Shown here: in pieces, positions 25,846 through 35,167 of the stretch | Numbering within the stretch: the stretch's first letter is position 1 | How the letters are laid out: each line of letters starts with the position of its first letter | NCBI RefSeq assembly: GCF_014642075.1 | Contig: NZ_BMIK01000001.1 | Coordinates: forward strand, 62,001-126,000 | Origin: Parapedobacter defluvii | Lineage (GTDB): Bacteria > Bacteroidota > Bacteroidia > Sphingobacteriales > Sphingobacteriaceae | Direction: 5' to 3' | Length of the DNA: 64,000 bases | Notes under the pieces: model-generated | Database searches by the model: none | The model's input: only the letters and a program-made list of their open reading frames with translations | Told to the model about the DNA's origin: nothing | Program-made: the position numbers and the translations under genes

Positions 25846-28800
25846 TTACAGGTTAATATATAATTGTAAAATAAAGCTCGATGGGATTGGATATACCTCA
25901 CCGTTTCGAACGGCCTGCTCTGGATCAAACAGTTTTACCTTGTCCCAAATTGCCAGGTTGTTGCCGATCAACTGGAAATCAACCGACGTGATCTTCAAAC
26001 GCTGCAAGAAAGGTTTCCTCAGGTTATAGTTAAGCGTTACTTCCTGCAAGCGTAGGTAACGCGCATCACCTTTCCAAAAATCGGAGAGCTGTGAATTGTT
26101 CTCATTATATCCATAAGTTAACCGCGGGAATCGGGCATTGGGATTTTCCGCGAGTGCCGGATCGATGCCGTTGGCAATGGCGTACTCCCGGGGAATCCAA
26201 CGATTGGACGGATCGTTCACCAGTGACAGAACATTGCCGTTAACGCCGTTATAGAATGGGATATAACCCGTGCCATTAATGCCTATATTTGGGATGTTAT
26301 AGCCTACATGGAAAAAGTCTGTTTTACCGGTACCTTTAAAAAGTACACCCAATGTTAGATCTTTATACCTGAACTCACCACCAAACCCGAACATCACCAA
26401 CGGGTAAGTGCTATACGATAGGGGAACTCGGTCGTCCGTATTGATTTGGCCATCGCCATTGATATCCCTGTATTTGATATCTCCGGGCATAACCGTGCCA
26501 AATTGTGACGGACTATTTTCTACATCATCCCAGTCCTTGAATAATCCGATTGACTGATAACCACGTATTGCGCTATAGGGGTAGCCAGAAATCTCTTGAT
26601 AGGGATATTTCGGATTCGCCTCTTCCCAGTTTTGGACGTCATTTTTTGAATAGGTAAAGTTGCCCCGTACCGTGAAGTTCATATCATCACCCAGTTTTTG
26701 GGTGAAACTCGCACTTCCATCGGCGCCGTAACTCCGCATCTTGCCCACATTGCCAAAAGGCATGTTAACAAGACCGGCATAGGACGGAACCTGTACACGC
26801 TGCATAAAGATGCCATTGCGCTGATCATTGAATATGTCAAAGACAAATTGTGCCTTGTGATCAAAAAATGTCCCTTCAATACCTATGTTGGTTTTTATGG
26901 CTTTTTCCCATTCCAGGTTATCCGCCCCTACGATCGATTCTCCAACGGCTTCAACCAAAGCAGAAGTTCCCCACGGATTTGTATAATAGCGATCCACCAA
27001 TGTCAAGTATGGGAAGCGGCGCGAACTAATGCGATCGTTACCTACAGTACCATAAGATCCTCTTATTTTCAGCAAATCAATCCAGGGTAAATGATCTTTA
27101 ACAAACTCGTAATTTGAAGGTACCCATCCCCCTGCAACCGAAGGAAAAAAACCGTATTGCCTGCCGGGTTGGAAGTTTTCAGACCCCGTGTAACCGAAGT
27201 TAAAATCGATCATGTAAGTGTCGCGAAATCCATAGGTCAAACGGCTGGATACCCCTTGGTAACGGATTGGGATCGCGTTTAGGTTGTTTGCGGACCGACC
27301 ATTTTCCCATGCCCATTTCTGATCACTGATATAGTAGTAGATCAGTGCGGATGCGCGATGATCTTCGTTACTCCCGAATATCTTATCGTAGTTCAATGTA
27401 CTTTCAAAATGATATTTCCGGAATTGATTGGTATTATAACCGTACGTGATCGTGCCTGCCGGCACACGCTCAATGGTAATCAGCTCGCCCTGCTGGTCAC
27501 GACCTACTGCCTGATACAGCGCAGGCTCGGTAAGGCGGCTTTCCCAGAATTGGCTGGTGAGGTCATATGCGCCCTGCGCCCTGATCTTCAATCCGTCTAA
27601 AAACATGGACAGATTTTGCTCCAGTTGCAGCGTGAACTTGCCGCGGTATTCTGTATCGGTGCGCCGCCCCATGTGATTTATCATGACATTTGGTGATCTC
27701 AACGATAGCGTACCCGATGTGGCAGGAAACTGTCCATTGGAATAGAGCACGGGAAGAACCAAAGGATTCAGATTTGACTGTGCATACCAGATGTAATCTG
27801 TATTGGCTATACCCGGATTATTTTGGACGGATAGAAAGCCATCTGTACCGAAAAATAACGTTGTGGTGGGTGATAGCTCCAGGTCAATATTCGCGCGGTA
27901 ATTATAGGTTTTGTAGCCGGTATTGGCTGCATAAACGTTATTCTTTTCATAATTATAGGCTGCCTGGTCATTGGTAAACCCGAGGCTTAGGAAATAGCGG
28001 GCGACCTGTGCACCTCCACGGGCACTTACGTAATATCCCTGCCGCAAGGCTTGTTTGCGCAATACTTCGTCCTGCCAGCTGACATCCGGATAGATATCCG
28101 GGTCCAGCCCATCGTGGATAATATCAAGTTCGACGTCTGTATAAATCGGGGTCTCGCCCCGTATAACCCTCGCCTCGTTAGCCAGCTTGGCATAGTCGGA
28201 AGCTCGCAAATATTGAGGAATCCGATTCAAATAAGACAAGGTGGAATTGGCCCGTCCGGTAATGCTTAATCTGCCGGACTGCCCTCTTTTCGTAGTGATT
28301 AACACGACGCCATTCGCACCGCGTACACCATAAACTGCTGTAGCTGATGCGTCTTTCAAGATGGAAAAACTTTCCACATCGGCTGGATCGATGGAATTTA
28401 TATTTCCTTCGAGACCGTCAATTAATACCAGTGCGCTCGCATTGGCGCCAAATGTGCCGATACCGCGCACCCAGAACTCTGAAATGTTCTTACCCGGTTC
28501 GCCGCTGGCTTGCAAGGAAATGACACCCGCTGCGCGGCCACCCAGCAAATTGGCGATGGACGGAGCCGGTGTCTGTAAGTCTTTCGGGTTTACAGATGTG
28601 ATAGCAGCCACAGAAGAAATCTTTCGCTGTTGACTTCCCAGCCCCACTACCACCACCTCGTCTAATGCTTCGGCTTTTTCTGTAAACCGGATTTCGATAT
28701 TTTTTTCTTCATTGGTCACCAGGTATTCCACCTTTTCATATCCGACAAAATTGAAAACAATCATATCCCCGCGGGATGCTCGGATACTGAACCGGCCGTT

Positions 28801-28980
28801 ATCGTCGGTCACCGTACCAATGGTGATCTTGTCCCGGAGATAAATGGACACACCCGTCAACGGCTTTTCATTTTCATCATAAACCACACCCTGCATGGTA
28901 TATGCTGTCCGCTCCTGTGCAGCGGCAATATAGGAGGATACACATAAAAGTATCCACAATAAACACCTTATATATTTCAT
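25846..28980 (-). CDS. SusC/RagA TonB-linked outer-membrane receptor without STN domain
   Basis: A 1044-residue receptor. The signal peptide (LLWILLCVSSYIAAAQ) is followed directly by the carboxypeptidase-regulatory-like domain (MQGVVYDENEKPLTGVSIYL), the SusC box EVVVVGLGSQQRKISSVAA, the plug (VRGIGTFGANASALVLIDG, ILKDASATAVYGVRGANGVVLITTKRG) and the barrel ending IPSSFILQLYINL. There is no STN signalling domain, in agreement with the absence of a FecI/FecR pair beside this locus. It must therefore be regulated by something else, not visible here. Confidence 0.96.
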   Translation of the reverse strand: MKYIRCLLWILLCVSSYIAAAQERTAYTMQGVVYDENEKPLTGVSIYLRDKITIGTVTDDNGRFSIRASRGDMIVFNFVGYEKVEYLVTNEEKNIEIRFTEKAEALDEVVVVGLGSQQRKISSVAAITSVNPKDLQTPAPSIANLLGGRAAGVISLQASGEPGKNISEFWVRGIGTFGANASALVLIDGLEGNINSIDPADVESFSILKDASATAVYGVRGANGVVLITTKRGQSGRLSITGRANSTLSYLNRIPQYLRASDYAKLANEARVIRGETPIYTDVELDIIHDGLDPDIYPDVSWQDEVLRKQALRQGYYVSARGGAQVARYFLSLGFTNDQAAYNYEKNNVYAANTGYKTYNYRANIDLELSPTTTLFFGTDGFLSVQNNPGIANTDYIWYAQSNLNPLVLPVLYSNGQFPATSGTLSLRSPNVMINHMGRRTDTEYRGKFTLQLEQNLSMFLDGLKIRAQGAYDLTSQFWESRLTEPALYQAVGRDQQGELITIERVPAGTITYGYNTNQFRKYHFESTLNYDKIFGSNEDHRASALIYYYISDQKWAWENGRSANNLNAIPIRYQGVSSRLTYGFRDTYMIDFNFGYTGSENFQPGRQYGFFPSVAGGWVPSNYEFVKDHLPWIDLLKIRGSYGTVGNDRISSRRFPYLTLVDRYYTNPWGTSALVEAVGESIVGADNLEWEKAIKTNIGIEGTFFDHKAQFVFDIFNDQRNGIFMQRVQVPSYAGLVNMPFGNVGKMRSYGADGSASFTQKLGDDMNFTVRGNFTYSKNDVQNWEEANPKYPYQEISGYPYSAIRGYQSIGLFKDWDDVENSPSQFGTVMPGDIKYRDINGDGQINTDDRVPLSYSTYPLVMFGFGGEFRYKDLTLGVLFKGTGKTDFFHVGYNIPNIGINGTGYIPFYNGVNGNVLSLVNDPSNRWIPREYAIANGIDPALAENPNARFPRLTYGYNENNSQLSDFWKGDARYLRLQEVTLNYNLRKPFLQRLKITSVDFQLIGNNLAIWDKVKLFDPEQAVRNGEVYPIPSSFILQLYINL

Positions 28981-28998
28981 GTAGTTGCGATTTGATTA

Positions 28999-30321
28999 TT
29001 AGTTTACGGAAAGCTTTCTAACCCGGTTATTATCAAAGTCCGCCACATATACCGAACCATCACTACTGATCCCGATACCGGTAGGGTTATTAAATAGAGC
29101 CTCTTCTTTACCGCCATCTCTCCACCCGGCAGTTCCTGGCATGCCGAGTACGGTCTCCACTAATCCTTCGGGGGTAATTCTGCGGATACAGTGGTTACTT
29201 CGGTCTGCCACATAAATATTGCCATCGGCATCGCAGAAAATCTGCTCTGGATTTCTAAACTGTGCAACTTCCAATCGGCCATCGCGGTGTCCTCCTGATG
29301 TTGATCCGGTTAGTTTTTTAAAGGTATTTTCAGGATCGGTTACGTCGATACTGCAGATGCTGTTGGCGTTGACACCGGCATTGCCGAAAAACGAGATATA
29401 AAGGATGTTGGGCGTCAGCGGGTTAAACGTCAGCCCATAGCTGTCACCCTGTTCGGTCTTGTAGATGGTCTCCACCTCATAGGTCCTCGGATTAATCTTA
29501 ACGATATGGCCGTAGTAATAGCGGGTATAGATAAATCCATCGTCTGGATTAAAAACCATGCAATGTTTCCATCCCGCGTCAGGCCGATCTCCCGTTGCGG
29601 GCCATTTCATTTCGCGGATGCGTGGAGCCCAAAACTCTTGGGGATCCAGCGTATAAAAAGAACCGACGGTGGTTTCAGTTGGAAAACTAATCACTCCCGT
29701 AAGCGGGTCAGCAGCCGGAACATTGGCTACCACATCACGGGCTACGGTAATCAATTCATTGGCCTCCTCATCGATACGGGCAACGTGGTACATATTGACA
29801 TCCCTGTTAATCATAAAGACATTGTCTTCCTTATCCACGCAAAGGTATCGCGGTGCGACAATGGATTGGGTCAAATCTCCATCCCGGTATTCTGCCCGGC
29901 TGCCGTTGCCAGCTATAGTTGTAACGGTCACGGATGTGTGGTATAGGAATTTTTTCTGAAATATAACCGAATCCGAACCGATGGCCACGGATATCACACA
30001 GGTGTCTCCCGGTAATCGAGGTGCGAGCACATACATCCGCTCACCGGTGGAACCAACTACCGCAGCTTTTCGTTGATTAAACCAAACCCGTATTTGCTTT
30101 GGATCACTACCAAAATTTTTCCCAGTCAACATAACTTTCTCCAGATAGATCCCTGAATCAGGGTAGAAGGACGTTAATTCAATCGGGGAATTTGGATCGT
30201 ATGTTCCTCCTTCTTTTTTAAGATCATTGTCCTTACATGACATCATCGTTGTCAGTGCAATGCCTAGCAGTATGTGTATTTTAACAGGACAAAGACCAGT
30301 TCTCTTTACTATCCACTTCAT
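28999..30321 (-). CDS. Lipoprotein with IPT/TIG domain and NHL repeats
   Basis: A 440-residue lipoprotein (lipobox TTMMSC, Cys29). One IPT/TIG immunoglobulin-like domain (about residues 45-125, ELTSFYPDSGIYLEKVMLTGKNFG) is followed by an NHL-type beta-propeller (repeats such as YLCVDKEDNVFMINRD, NPEQIFCDADGNIYVADRSNHCIRRIT and NPTGIGISSDGSVYVADFDNNRVRKL). It is the first gene of the operon, ahead of SusC. Such IPT-NHL lipoproteins occur in SusCD loci and are thought to bind ligand at the surface. No enzyme motif is seen. Confidence 0.88.
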   Translation of the reverse strand: MKWIVKRTGLCPVKIHILLGIALTTMMSCKDNDLKKEGGTYDPNSPIELTSFYPDSGIYLEKVMLTGKNFGSDPKQIRVWFNQRKAAVVGSTGERMYVLAPRLPGDTCVISVAIGSDSVIFQKKFLYHTSVTVTTIAGNGSRAEYRDGDLTQSIVAPRYLCVDKEDNVFMINRDVNMYHVARIDEEANELITVARDVVANVPAADPLTGVISFPTETTVGSFYTLDPQEFWAPRIREMKWPATGDRPDAGWKHCMVFNPDDGFIYTRYYYGHIVKINPRTYEVETIYKTEQGDSYGLTFNPLTPNILYISFFGNAGVNANSICSIDVTDPENTFKKLTGSTSGGHRDGRLEVAQFRNPEQIFCDADGNIYVADRSNHCIRRITPEGLVETVLGMPGTAGWRDGGKEEALFNNPTGIGISSDGSVYVADFDNNRVRKLSVN

Positions 30322-30898
30322 TTAATAAAATTTAAGGTTATTATGGTCCATTCGTTTATCTAATAAAAGACGAACGAAGCGAATTAATATGCATAACAGC
30401 GCGCGATTTGTTCATCACATCACTGATACCGCCATCAAAAAATAGCTATTTCCCGATTTGCTAAGAAATTTCTAATTTGTCTACTATAGGAAGTTGACTT
30501 AGGTTGTGTTGCTTATTGGATAGGCAATGAACCGGAACATTAAAAAGCTTGGAAAAGGCACATGATAAGTAATGTTTTTTCTCATTCTTTAGGAATTTTT
30601 GGTTTATAATGTCCCAAATCTAATCACCACTATTAATTGTAGCAACCTGTACTATCCTGCTTGTATGAGCGATTAAAATAAGCGCAATGGCACTCTAAGC
30701 CTGACTTTCTCCGGGGATCGCTATTCAACTTCTATTGGGAGTTGTCCAAAGCGCATAAGGCTTATGATTTACCTGTATAGATCAAGACAGCTGCTGTTTT
30801 TACGTATAATTTCTTCCTAAATACGCCATTTTTCTACCTTTTAATGTCTACTAATTTAGTATACTTTTGGCGGGATTTAAAATGTAATCTATTATACT
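30322..30898. other. 577-base divergent intergenic region
   Basis: This AT-rich region separates the leftward SusCD operon (start 30321) from the rightward TonB receptor (start 30899). Apart from the palindrome and -7 element at 30848-30869 I see no ORF, RNA gene or strong hairpin. The promoter of the leftward operon must lie here, but I cannot place it confidently. Confidence 0.6.
30848..30869 (+). promoter_or_regulatory. Palindrome CTACTAATTTAGTAT with -7 element
   Basis: CTACTAATTTAGTAT (30848-30862) is one base short of the perfect palindrome found at 37770. It runs directly into TACTTTTG (30862-30869), which matches the -7 consensus TAnnTTTG. An initiation site near 30876 would leave a leader of about 20 bases before the ATG at 30899. 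The operator would thus occupy the spacer of the promoter. Confidence 0.55.
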
Positions 30899-33490
30899 AT
30901 GGTTGGACTACTACGAAGGTTTTCGAATTTATTGCCATCCTTTGTTGCTGGAGGGATGTTAGGAATCTTTTCATTTGCAAACGCCCAGGAAACCACTCCA
31001 TTGATCAATGCAACGTTAGAAGGGGTAGTGCTCGATTCGGTTACACAGGAGCCGTTAACGGGTGCAACTTTGCAGCTGGCGGGCGTGACGCATATCACAA
31101 AGACAGATAAACAAGGGCACTTCCGTTTTGTCACGGGGCAAAAGCTACCTTTGACCATCATTGTATCTTATGTGGGCTATGAAACACGCGAAGTTGTTGT
31201 AACCGAAAGCCCAACCACGATCGAATTGGTTAGGCGCTCAGCGAATTTAGGGGAGGTAGTGGTCACTTCGCGCCGCCGCAGGGAGTTATTACAGAACGTG
31301 CCGATACCAGTCTCTGTAGTGAGCGGCGCATTAGCGGAAGAAAGTGGAGCCTTCAATGTAAACCGGTTGAAAGAAATGGTGCCTACGGTACAATTATATT
31401 CTTCCAATCCCCGCAATACAGGGTTGAGTATCCGCGGTTTGGGTACGACCTTTGGACTAACGAATGATGGTATCGATCCCGGTGTGGGATTCTATGTCGA
31501 CGGAGTATACTATGCGCGCACGGCAGCCACTACCCTTGATTTTATTGATGTTGAGCAAATTGAAGTACTGCGGGGTCCGCAAGGCACGTTGTTTGGGAAA
31601 AACACGGTTGCAGGAGCTTTCAACGTAACCACCCGCAAGCCCACGTTTACTCCCGAAGGGAAGGCAGAACTGAGCTACGGCAACTTTGGCTTCATACAGG
31701 CGAAGGCATCCATCAGCGGACCATTGGCGGACCATTGGGCTGCTAGAATATCTTTCAGTGGTACGCAGCGGGACGGGTTATTGTATAACGTTGCTACCCA
31801 AAAAAGGGTAAATGACCTGAATAACCTCGGTTTTCGGGGACAATTGTTGTATGAACCCTCGGATAATTTGCAGATCCTACTTGCGGGTGATTTAACCCGG
31901 CAACGCCCGGATGGTTATGCCCAAGTATTTGCCGGGGTGGCACCGACACAGCGTGCCCCCTACCAGCAGTTTGAACAGATCATTGCCGATTTGGGCTATG
32001 ACTTACCCAGCAGAAATCCCTTTGACCGCGTCATAGATCACGATACGCCGTGGCGGTCAGGGCAGGACCTGGGAGGAGTCTCCGCCAATGTGGATGTAAA
32101 AGTAGGACCGGGTACACTGACTTCCACCACTGCATGGCGCTTCTGGAATTGGAATCCGTCCAATGATCGGGACTTTACCGGTCTGCAGGGACTCGCCTTG
32201 TCGCAGGCACCCTCGCGCCATGACCAATGGTCCCAGGAAGTGCGGTGGGCGGGTGACCTGTCTTCCAACCTGAGCGCAGTGATCGGCGTATTTGCTTTTG
32301 GCCAGCAACTCAATGCAGACCCGGCGCATACAGAAGAATCCGGTCGCGATCAGTGGCGATTTGCACAGAATTCGCAGAGTGAGCTGTGGCAAACACCGGG
32401 ATTATTCGAGGGTTATGGGATTAAGAGTTATCCGAGCTTGAAGACATTCAGCGGAGCGGTATTTGCACAGGTCGACTGGGCCATTACCTCCCGGTTACGC
32501 ATACTGCCCGGTATCCGTGTGAATTATGACGATAAATCCGTTAATTTCCGTAGGGAAACTTATGGAGGTTTGCAAACCGATGACCCTGACTTATTGGCGC
32601 TGAAAAAAGTGGTTTATTCAGATCAGGCTTTTGAAGCAAACATTGATGATACAAACGTTTCGGGTCAATTGACATTGGCTTTCAAAGCCAGTGATAAAAT
32701 CAATACGTTTGCAACGTTCTCTACAGGTTTTAAGCCTGTAGGACTTAATTTGGGAGGACTCCCCAACTCGAATGGCCAGCCGATGCTGGAACTTGCGGTG
32801 ATCAAGCCTGAAAGTGTCCGGCATTATGAAGTTGGCGTCAAAGCTCAGCCCACACGAAACATTTCCCTGGGCCTGACAGTGTATAATACCGACGTGAAAA
32901 ACTATCAAGCGCAGGTGCAGGCTGCGGATTTATCCGTAAACCGGGGTTATTTGGCCAATGCCGAAAAAGTGCGGGTACGGGGCGTAGAGTTTGACGGTAT
33001 GGTGCGGTTCAGCAGCTTCTTCTCTCTCTATGGGTCGTTAGCGTATACAGACGGTACCTATGTGCGGTTTACCAATGCGCCGCCACCTTTGGAAGAAACG
33101 GGTGGTCCTACGTTCAAGGATATCTCAGGTGGGAAGTTGCCCGGCATTTCCGAGTGGGCGGCATCTTTCGGCGGGGAAGCAGCTACCCGGACCACTTCAT
33201 TGTTTGGACAGGAAGGCGAATTTGTTTTCGCGGTAGATGGATTCTATCGGTCGTCCTTTTCTTCCAACCCTTCCCCTTCTAAATACCTGGTCGTGGATGG
33301 CTATACGTTATTAAACGGGAGGGCTGGCTTCCGGGCAGCGGATGGTGTTTCACTGTATCTTTGGGTGCGCAATGCATTTAATAAAGATTACTTTGAGCAA
33401 TTACTGCCCGGTGCGGGAAATGCAGGGCATTATGCCGGTGTGTTGGGTGATCAGCGGACATATGGCATCACGTTGCGCTACACTTTTTAG
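30899..33490 (+). CDS. TonB-dependent outer-membrane receptor (non-SusC type)
   Basis: An 863-residue receptor of the classical FecA/FhuA-like plan with an N-terminal carboxypeptidase-regulatory-like domain. The signal peptide ends near residue 29 (FSFANA-QE). The regulatory domain follows (LEGVVLDSVTQEPLTGATLQL), then the TonB box/plug (LGEVVVTSRRRRELLQNVPIPVSVV, VEQIEVLRGPQGTLFGKNTVAGAFNV) and the barrel to the terminal TYGITLRYTF. There is no SusD partner, which argues against a large glycan ligand; siderophores, vitamins and organosulfur compounds are typical cargo. The promoter carries the palindrome shared with the Cys-leader and the aminotransferase unit. A strong terminator follows the gene, so it is monocistronic. 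Confidence 0.93.
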   Translation: MVGLLRRFSNLLPSFVAGGMLGIFSFANAQETTPLINATLEGVVLDSVTQEPLTGATLQLAGVTHITKTDKQGHFRFVTGQKLPLTIIVSYVGYETREVVVTESPTTIELVRRSANLGEVVVTSRRRRELLQNVPIPVSVVSGALAEESGAFNVNRLKEMVPTVQLYSSNPRNTGLSIRGLGTTFGLTNDGIDPGVGFYVDGVYYARTAATTLDFIDVEQIEVLRGPQGTLFGKNTVAGAFNVTTRKPTFTPEGKAELSYGNFGFIQAKASISGPLADHWAARISFSGTQRDGLLYNVATQKRVNDLNNLGFRGQLLYEPSDNLQILLAGDLTRQRPDGYAQVFAGVAPTQRAPYQQFEQIIADLGYDLPSRNPFDRVIDHDTPWRSGQDLGGVSANVDVKVGPGTLTSTTAWRFWNWNPSNDRDFTGLQGLALSQAPSRHDQWSQEVRWAGDLSSNLSAVIGVFAFGQQLNADPAHTEESGRDQWRFAQNSQSELWQTPGLFEGYGIKSYPSLKTFSGAVFAQVDWAITSRLRILPGIRVNYDDKSVNFRRETYGGLQTDDPDLLALKKVVYSDQAFEANIDDTNVSGQLTLAFKASDKINTFATFSTGFKPVGLNLGGLPNSNGQPMLELAVIKPESVRHYEVGVKAQPTRNISLGLTVYNTDVKNYQAQVQAADLSVNRGYLANAEKVRVRGVEFDGMVRFSSFFSLYGSLAYTDGTYVRFTNAPPPLEETGGPTFKDISGGKLPGISEWAASFGGEAATRTTSLFGQEGEFVFAVDGFYRSSFSSNPSPSKYLVVDGYTLLNGRAGFRAADGVSLYLWVRNAFNKDYFEQLLPGAGNAGHYAGVLGDQRTYGITLRYTF

Positions 33491-33532
33491 GCGGTTAAAT
33501 TCCATTCAATTCATAAATTATCAGCGCCCGAT

Positions 33533-33559
33533 TACGGGCGCTTTTTTTGTTCATTGTAA
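33533..33559 (+). terminator. Intrinsic terminator after the TonB receptor gene
   Basis: AGCGCCCG (33533-33540) pairs with CGGGCGCT (33545-33552) around the loop ATTA, and a run of T residues follows. It ends the TonB receptor transcript and separates it from the two-component pair. Confidence 0.9.
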
Positions 33560-33626
33560 ATAATGCAGATACTATTTTGTGCTACCCAATCTTTTCTTAA
33601 TTTTTGTAACTGATGATTCAGAAGTA

Positions 33627-34355
33627 ATGATGTTCGATCCGCCGTTTTCATTCATATGGTTTGTATTATTTATACTTTGCGCGGTATGGGCAGTTGTTTT
33701 CTATCGCCGATTGGCTGAATCCAGAAGAGCGCTGCGTAAACTGAACGATAAGATCGACAAAAACAAGACATCCGCTGATATGGTGGCGGATGTCATCAAA
33801 TATAAGTTGGACCCGCATTTGCTTAAAAATGCACTGAATGCGATACAATCTCACGCTTATCAGAGCTATTATGCCTTGGATAAGCTATCGAATATCTTGG
33901 ATTATATCCTCTATGAATCGGATACGAACTTTGTTCGCCTAAAAGAGGAGATTGCTTTTGCGGAGAATCTAATCGAGATTAACCGATTGAAAATAAGTCC
34001 GCTCTTTGACCTCCATGTTCGGAAAAAGATTCCCGAGGGATGCGGTGATTTGCTGATTGCACCGTTTATTTCCATTAATCCAATTGAAAATGCTTTTAAA
34101 CACGCCGATATCCAAAGCGAAAACTCATTTATTTCAGTGATTTTTGAGGTGAAGGATCATCTATTCTTATTGTCGGTTTCGAACAAGATTCAGCCGAAGG
34201 TAATCGGAGGTGAACACCAACGGGGCGGCTTGGGGAACAAGGCTCTCAAAAATCGCCTTGATCGGATTTACGGGGAGCACTACCGGTTGACCACAGAAAC
34301 AGACGGTGATGTATATCAGGTAAGACTTGAGATTAAGCTTCATGCCGAACATTAG
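33627..34355 (+). CDS. LytS-family sensor histidine kinase (minimal, one membrane helix)
   Basis: A 242-residue kinase of the His_kinase (PF06580) group. One N-terminal membrane helix (about residues 8-26) and a short coiled segment precede the phosphoacceptor region LDPHLLKNALNAIQSH (His64). The ATP-binding part shows NPIENAFKHA and GGLGNKALKNRLDRIYG. There is no extracytoplasmic sensor domain. The frame extends to a TTG at 33579, but tandem ATGs at 33627 and 33630 give the natural start. The stop overlaps the response-regulator gene by 14 bases, so the pair is translationally coupled. With so small a sensor, the signal may come from the membrane or a partner protein. Confidence 0.9.
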   Translation: MMFDPPFSFIWFVLFILCAVWAVVFYRRLAESRRALRKLNDKIDKNKTSADMVADVIKYKLDPHLLKNALNAIQSHAYQSYYALDKLSNILDYILYESDTNFVRLKEEIAFAENLIEINRLKISPLFDLHVRKKIPEGCGDLLIAPFISINPIENAFKHADIQSENSFISVIFEVKDHLFLLSVSNKIQPKVIGGEHQRGGLGNKALKNRLDRIYGEHYRLTTETDGDVYQVRLEIKLHAEH

Positions 34356-35055
34356 ATGTGTACTGGTAGATGACGAATTTCCTGCACTGCAATATTTACA
34401 GATGCTTTGCAGTCAGTTATCGGGTATTGAAGTCGTGAAGTCTTTTAATGATCCGGTGAAATTCCTGAATAAGATAGATGGGTTGGATTTTGATGTGTGT
34501 GTATTGGATATTCGTATGCCTGGTATAGATGGGATGCAATTGGCTCGGCGACTGCAAGGCAAGGTGATTATTTTTTCCACTGCCCACAAAGAATATGCTG
34601 CGGAAGCATTCGATCTGGACGCTGTCGATTACTTGCGTAAGCCCTATCAGCTTGATCGCCTGGAGAAAGCCTTCGCAAAAGTCCGGGATTTGTTGGCAGC
34701 GAGAAGGTCAACGGAAAATGCTTTCGAGCTAAATACCAATAGGGGAAAAGTACGGGTAAAGAGTAAGGAAATCGCTTTCGTCGAAGTGGCAGCGAACGAC
34801 CGGCGTGATAAGGAAATCGTTTACCGGGATGGTAGCCGTGTATTGGCAAAGAATATCACCTTTGACCAGCTTCTTCGTTTATTGCCGGAAAAGGAATTCT
34901 GCCGGATTAACCGCAAAACCATCATTGCATCGGATACAATTATGAGTTATACCCAACAATGGGTCTCCTGTTCTTTTACGGAGGGGGGGACCATCTCCCG
35001 GTTTCCGATATCTGCACAATATCGATCGGATTTTAAAAATCTTATGTCAGATTAG
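34342..35055 (+). CDS. LytTR-family response regulator
   Basis: A 237-residue regulator with an N-terminal receiver domain (acidic pair Asp10-Asp11, phosphoacceptor Asp56 in VLDIRMPGIDG, conserved Thr in IFSTAHKEYA and Lys in LRKPYQ) and a C-terminal LytTR DNA-binding domain (KSKEIAFVEVAANDR, FCRINRKTIIA). The ATG at 34342 lies inside the kinase gene's end; the longer frame from 34327 has no good start. It partners the overlapping histidine kinase. Targets are unknown, and the antiporter gene 112 bases downstream is a candidate by position. Confidence 0.93.
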   Translation: MPNIRCVLVDDEFPALQYLQMLCSQLSGIEVVKSFNDPVKFLNKIDGLDFDVCVLDIRMPGIDGMQLARRLQGKVIIFSTAHKEYAAEAFDLDAVDYLRKPYQLDRLEKAFAKVRDLLAARRSTENAFELNTNRGKVRVKSKEIAFVEVAANDRRDKEIVYRDGSRVLAKNITFDQLLRLLPEKEFCRINRKTIIASDTIMSYTQQWVSCSFTEGGTISRFPISAQYRSDFKNLMSD

Positions 35056-35167
35056 TCAGTACAAAAAACGGCTTTTTCGGTACAAAAAGCATGTGGAACG
35101 GTCTATTCTCCGCCGATAAAATAGTATAATTGACGTTCTGAAAATATCAATCATACTACGCGGAATA

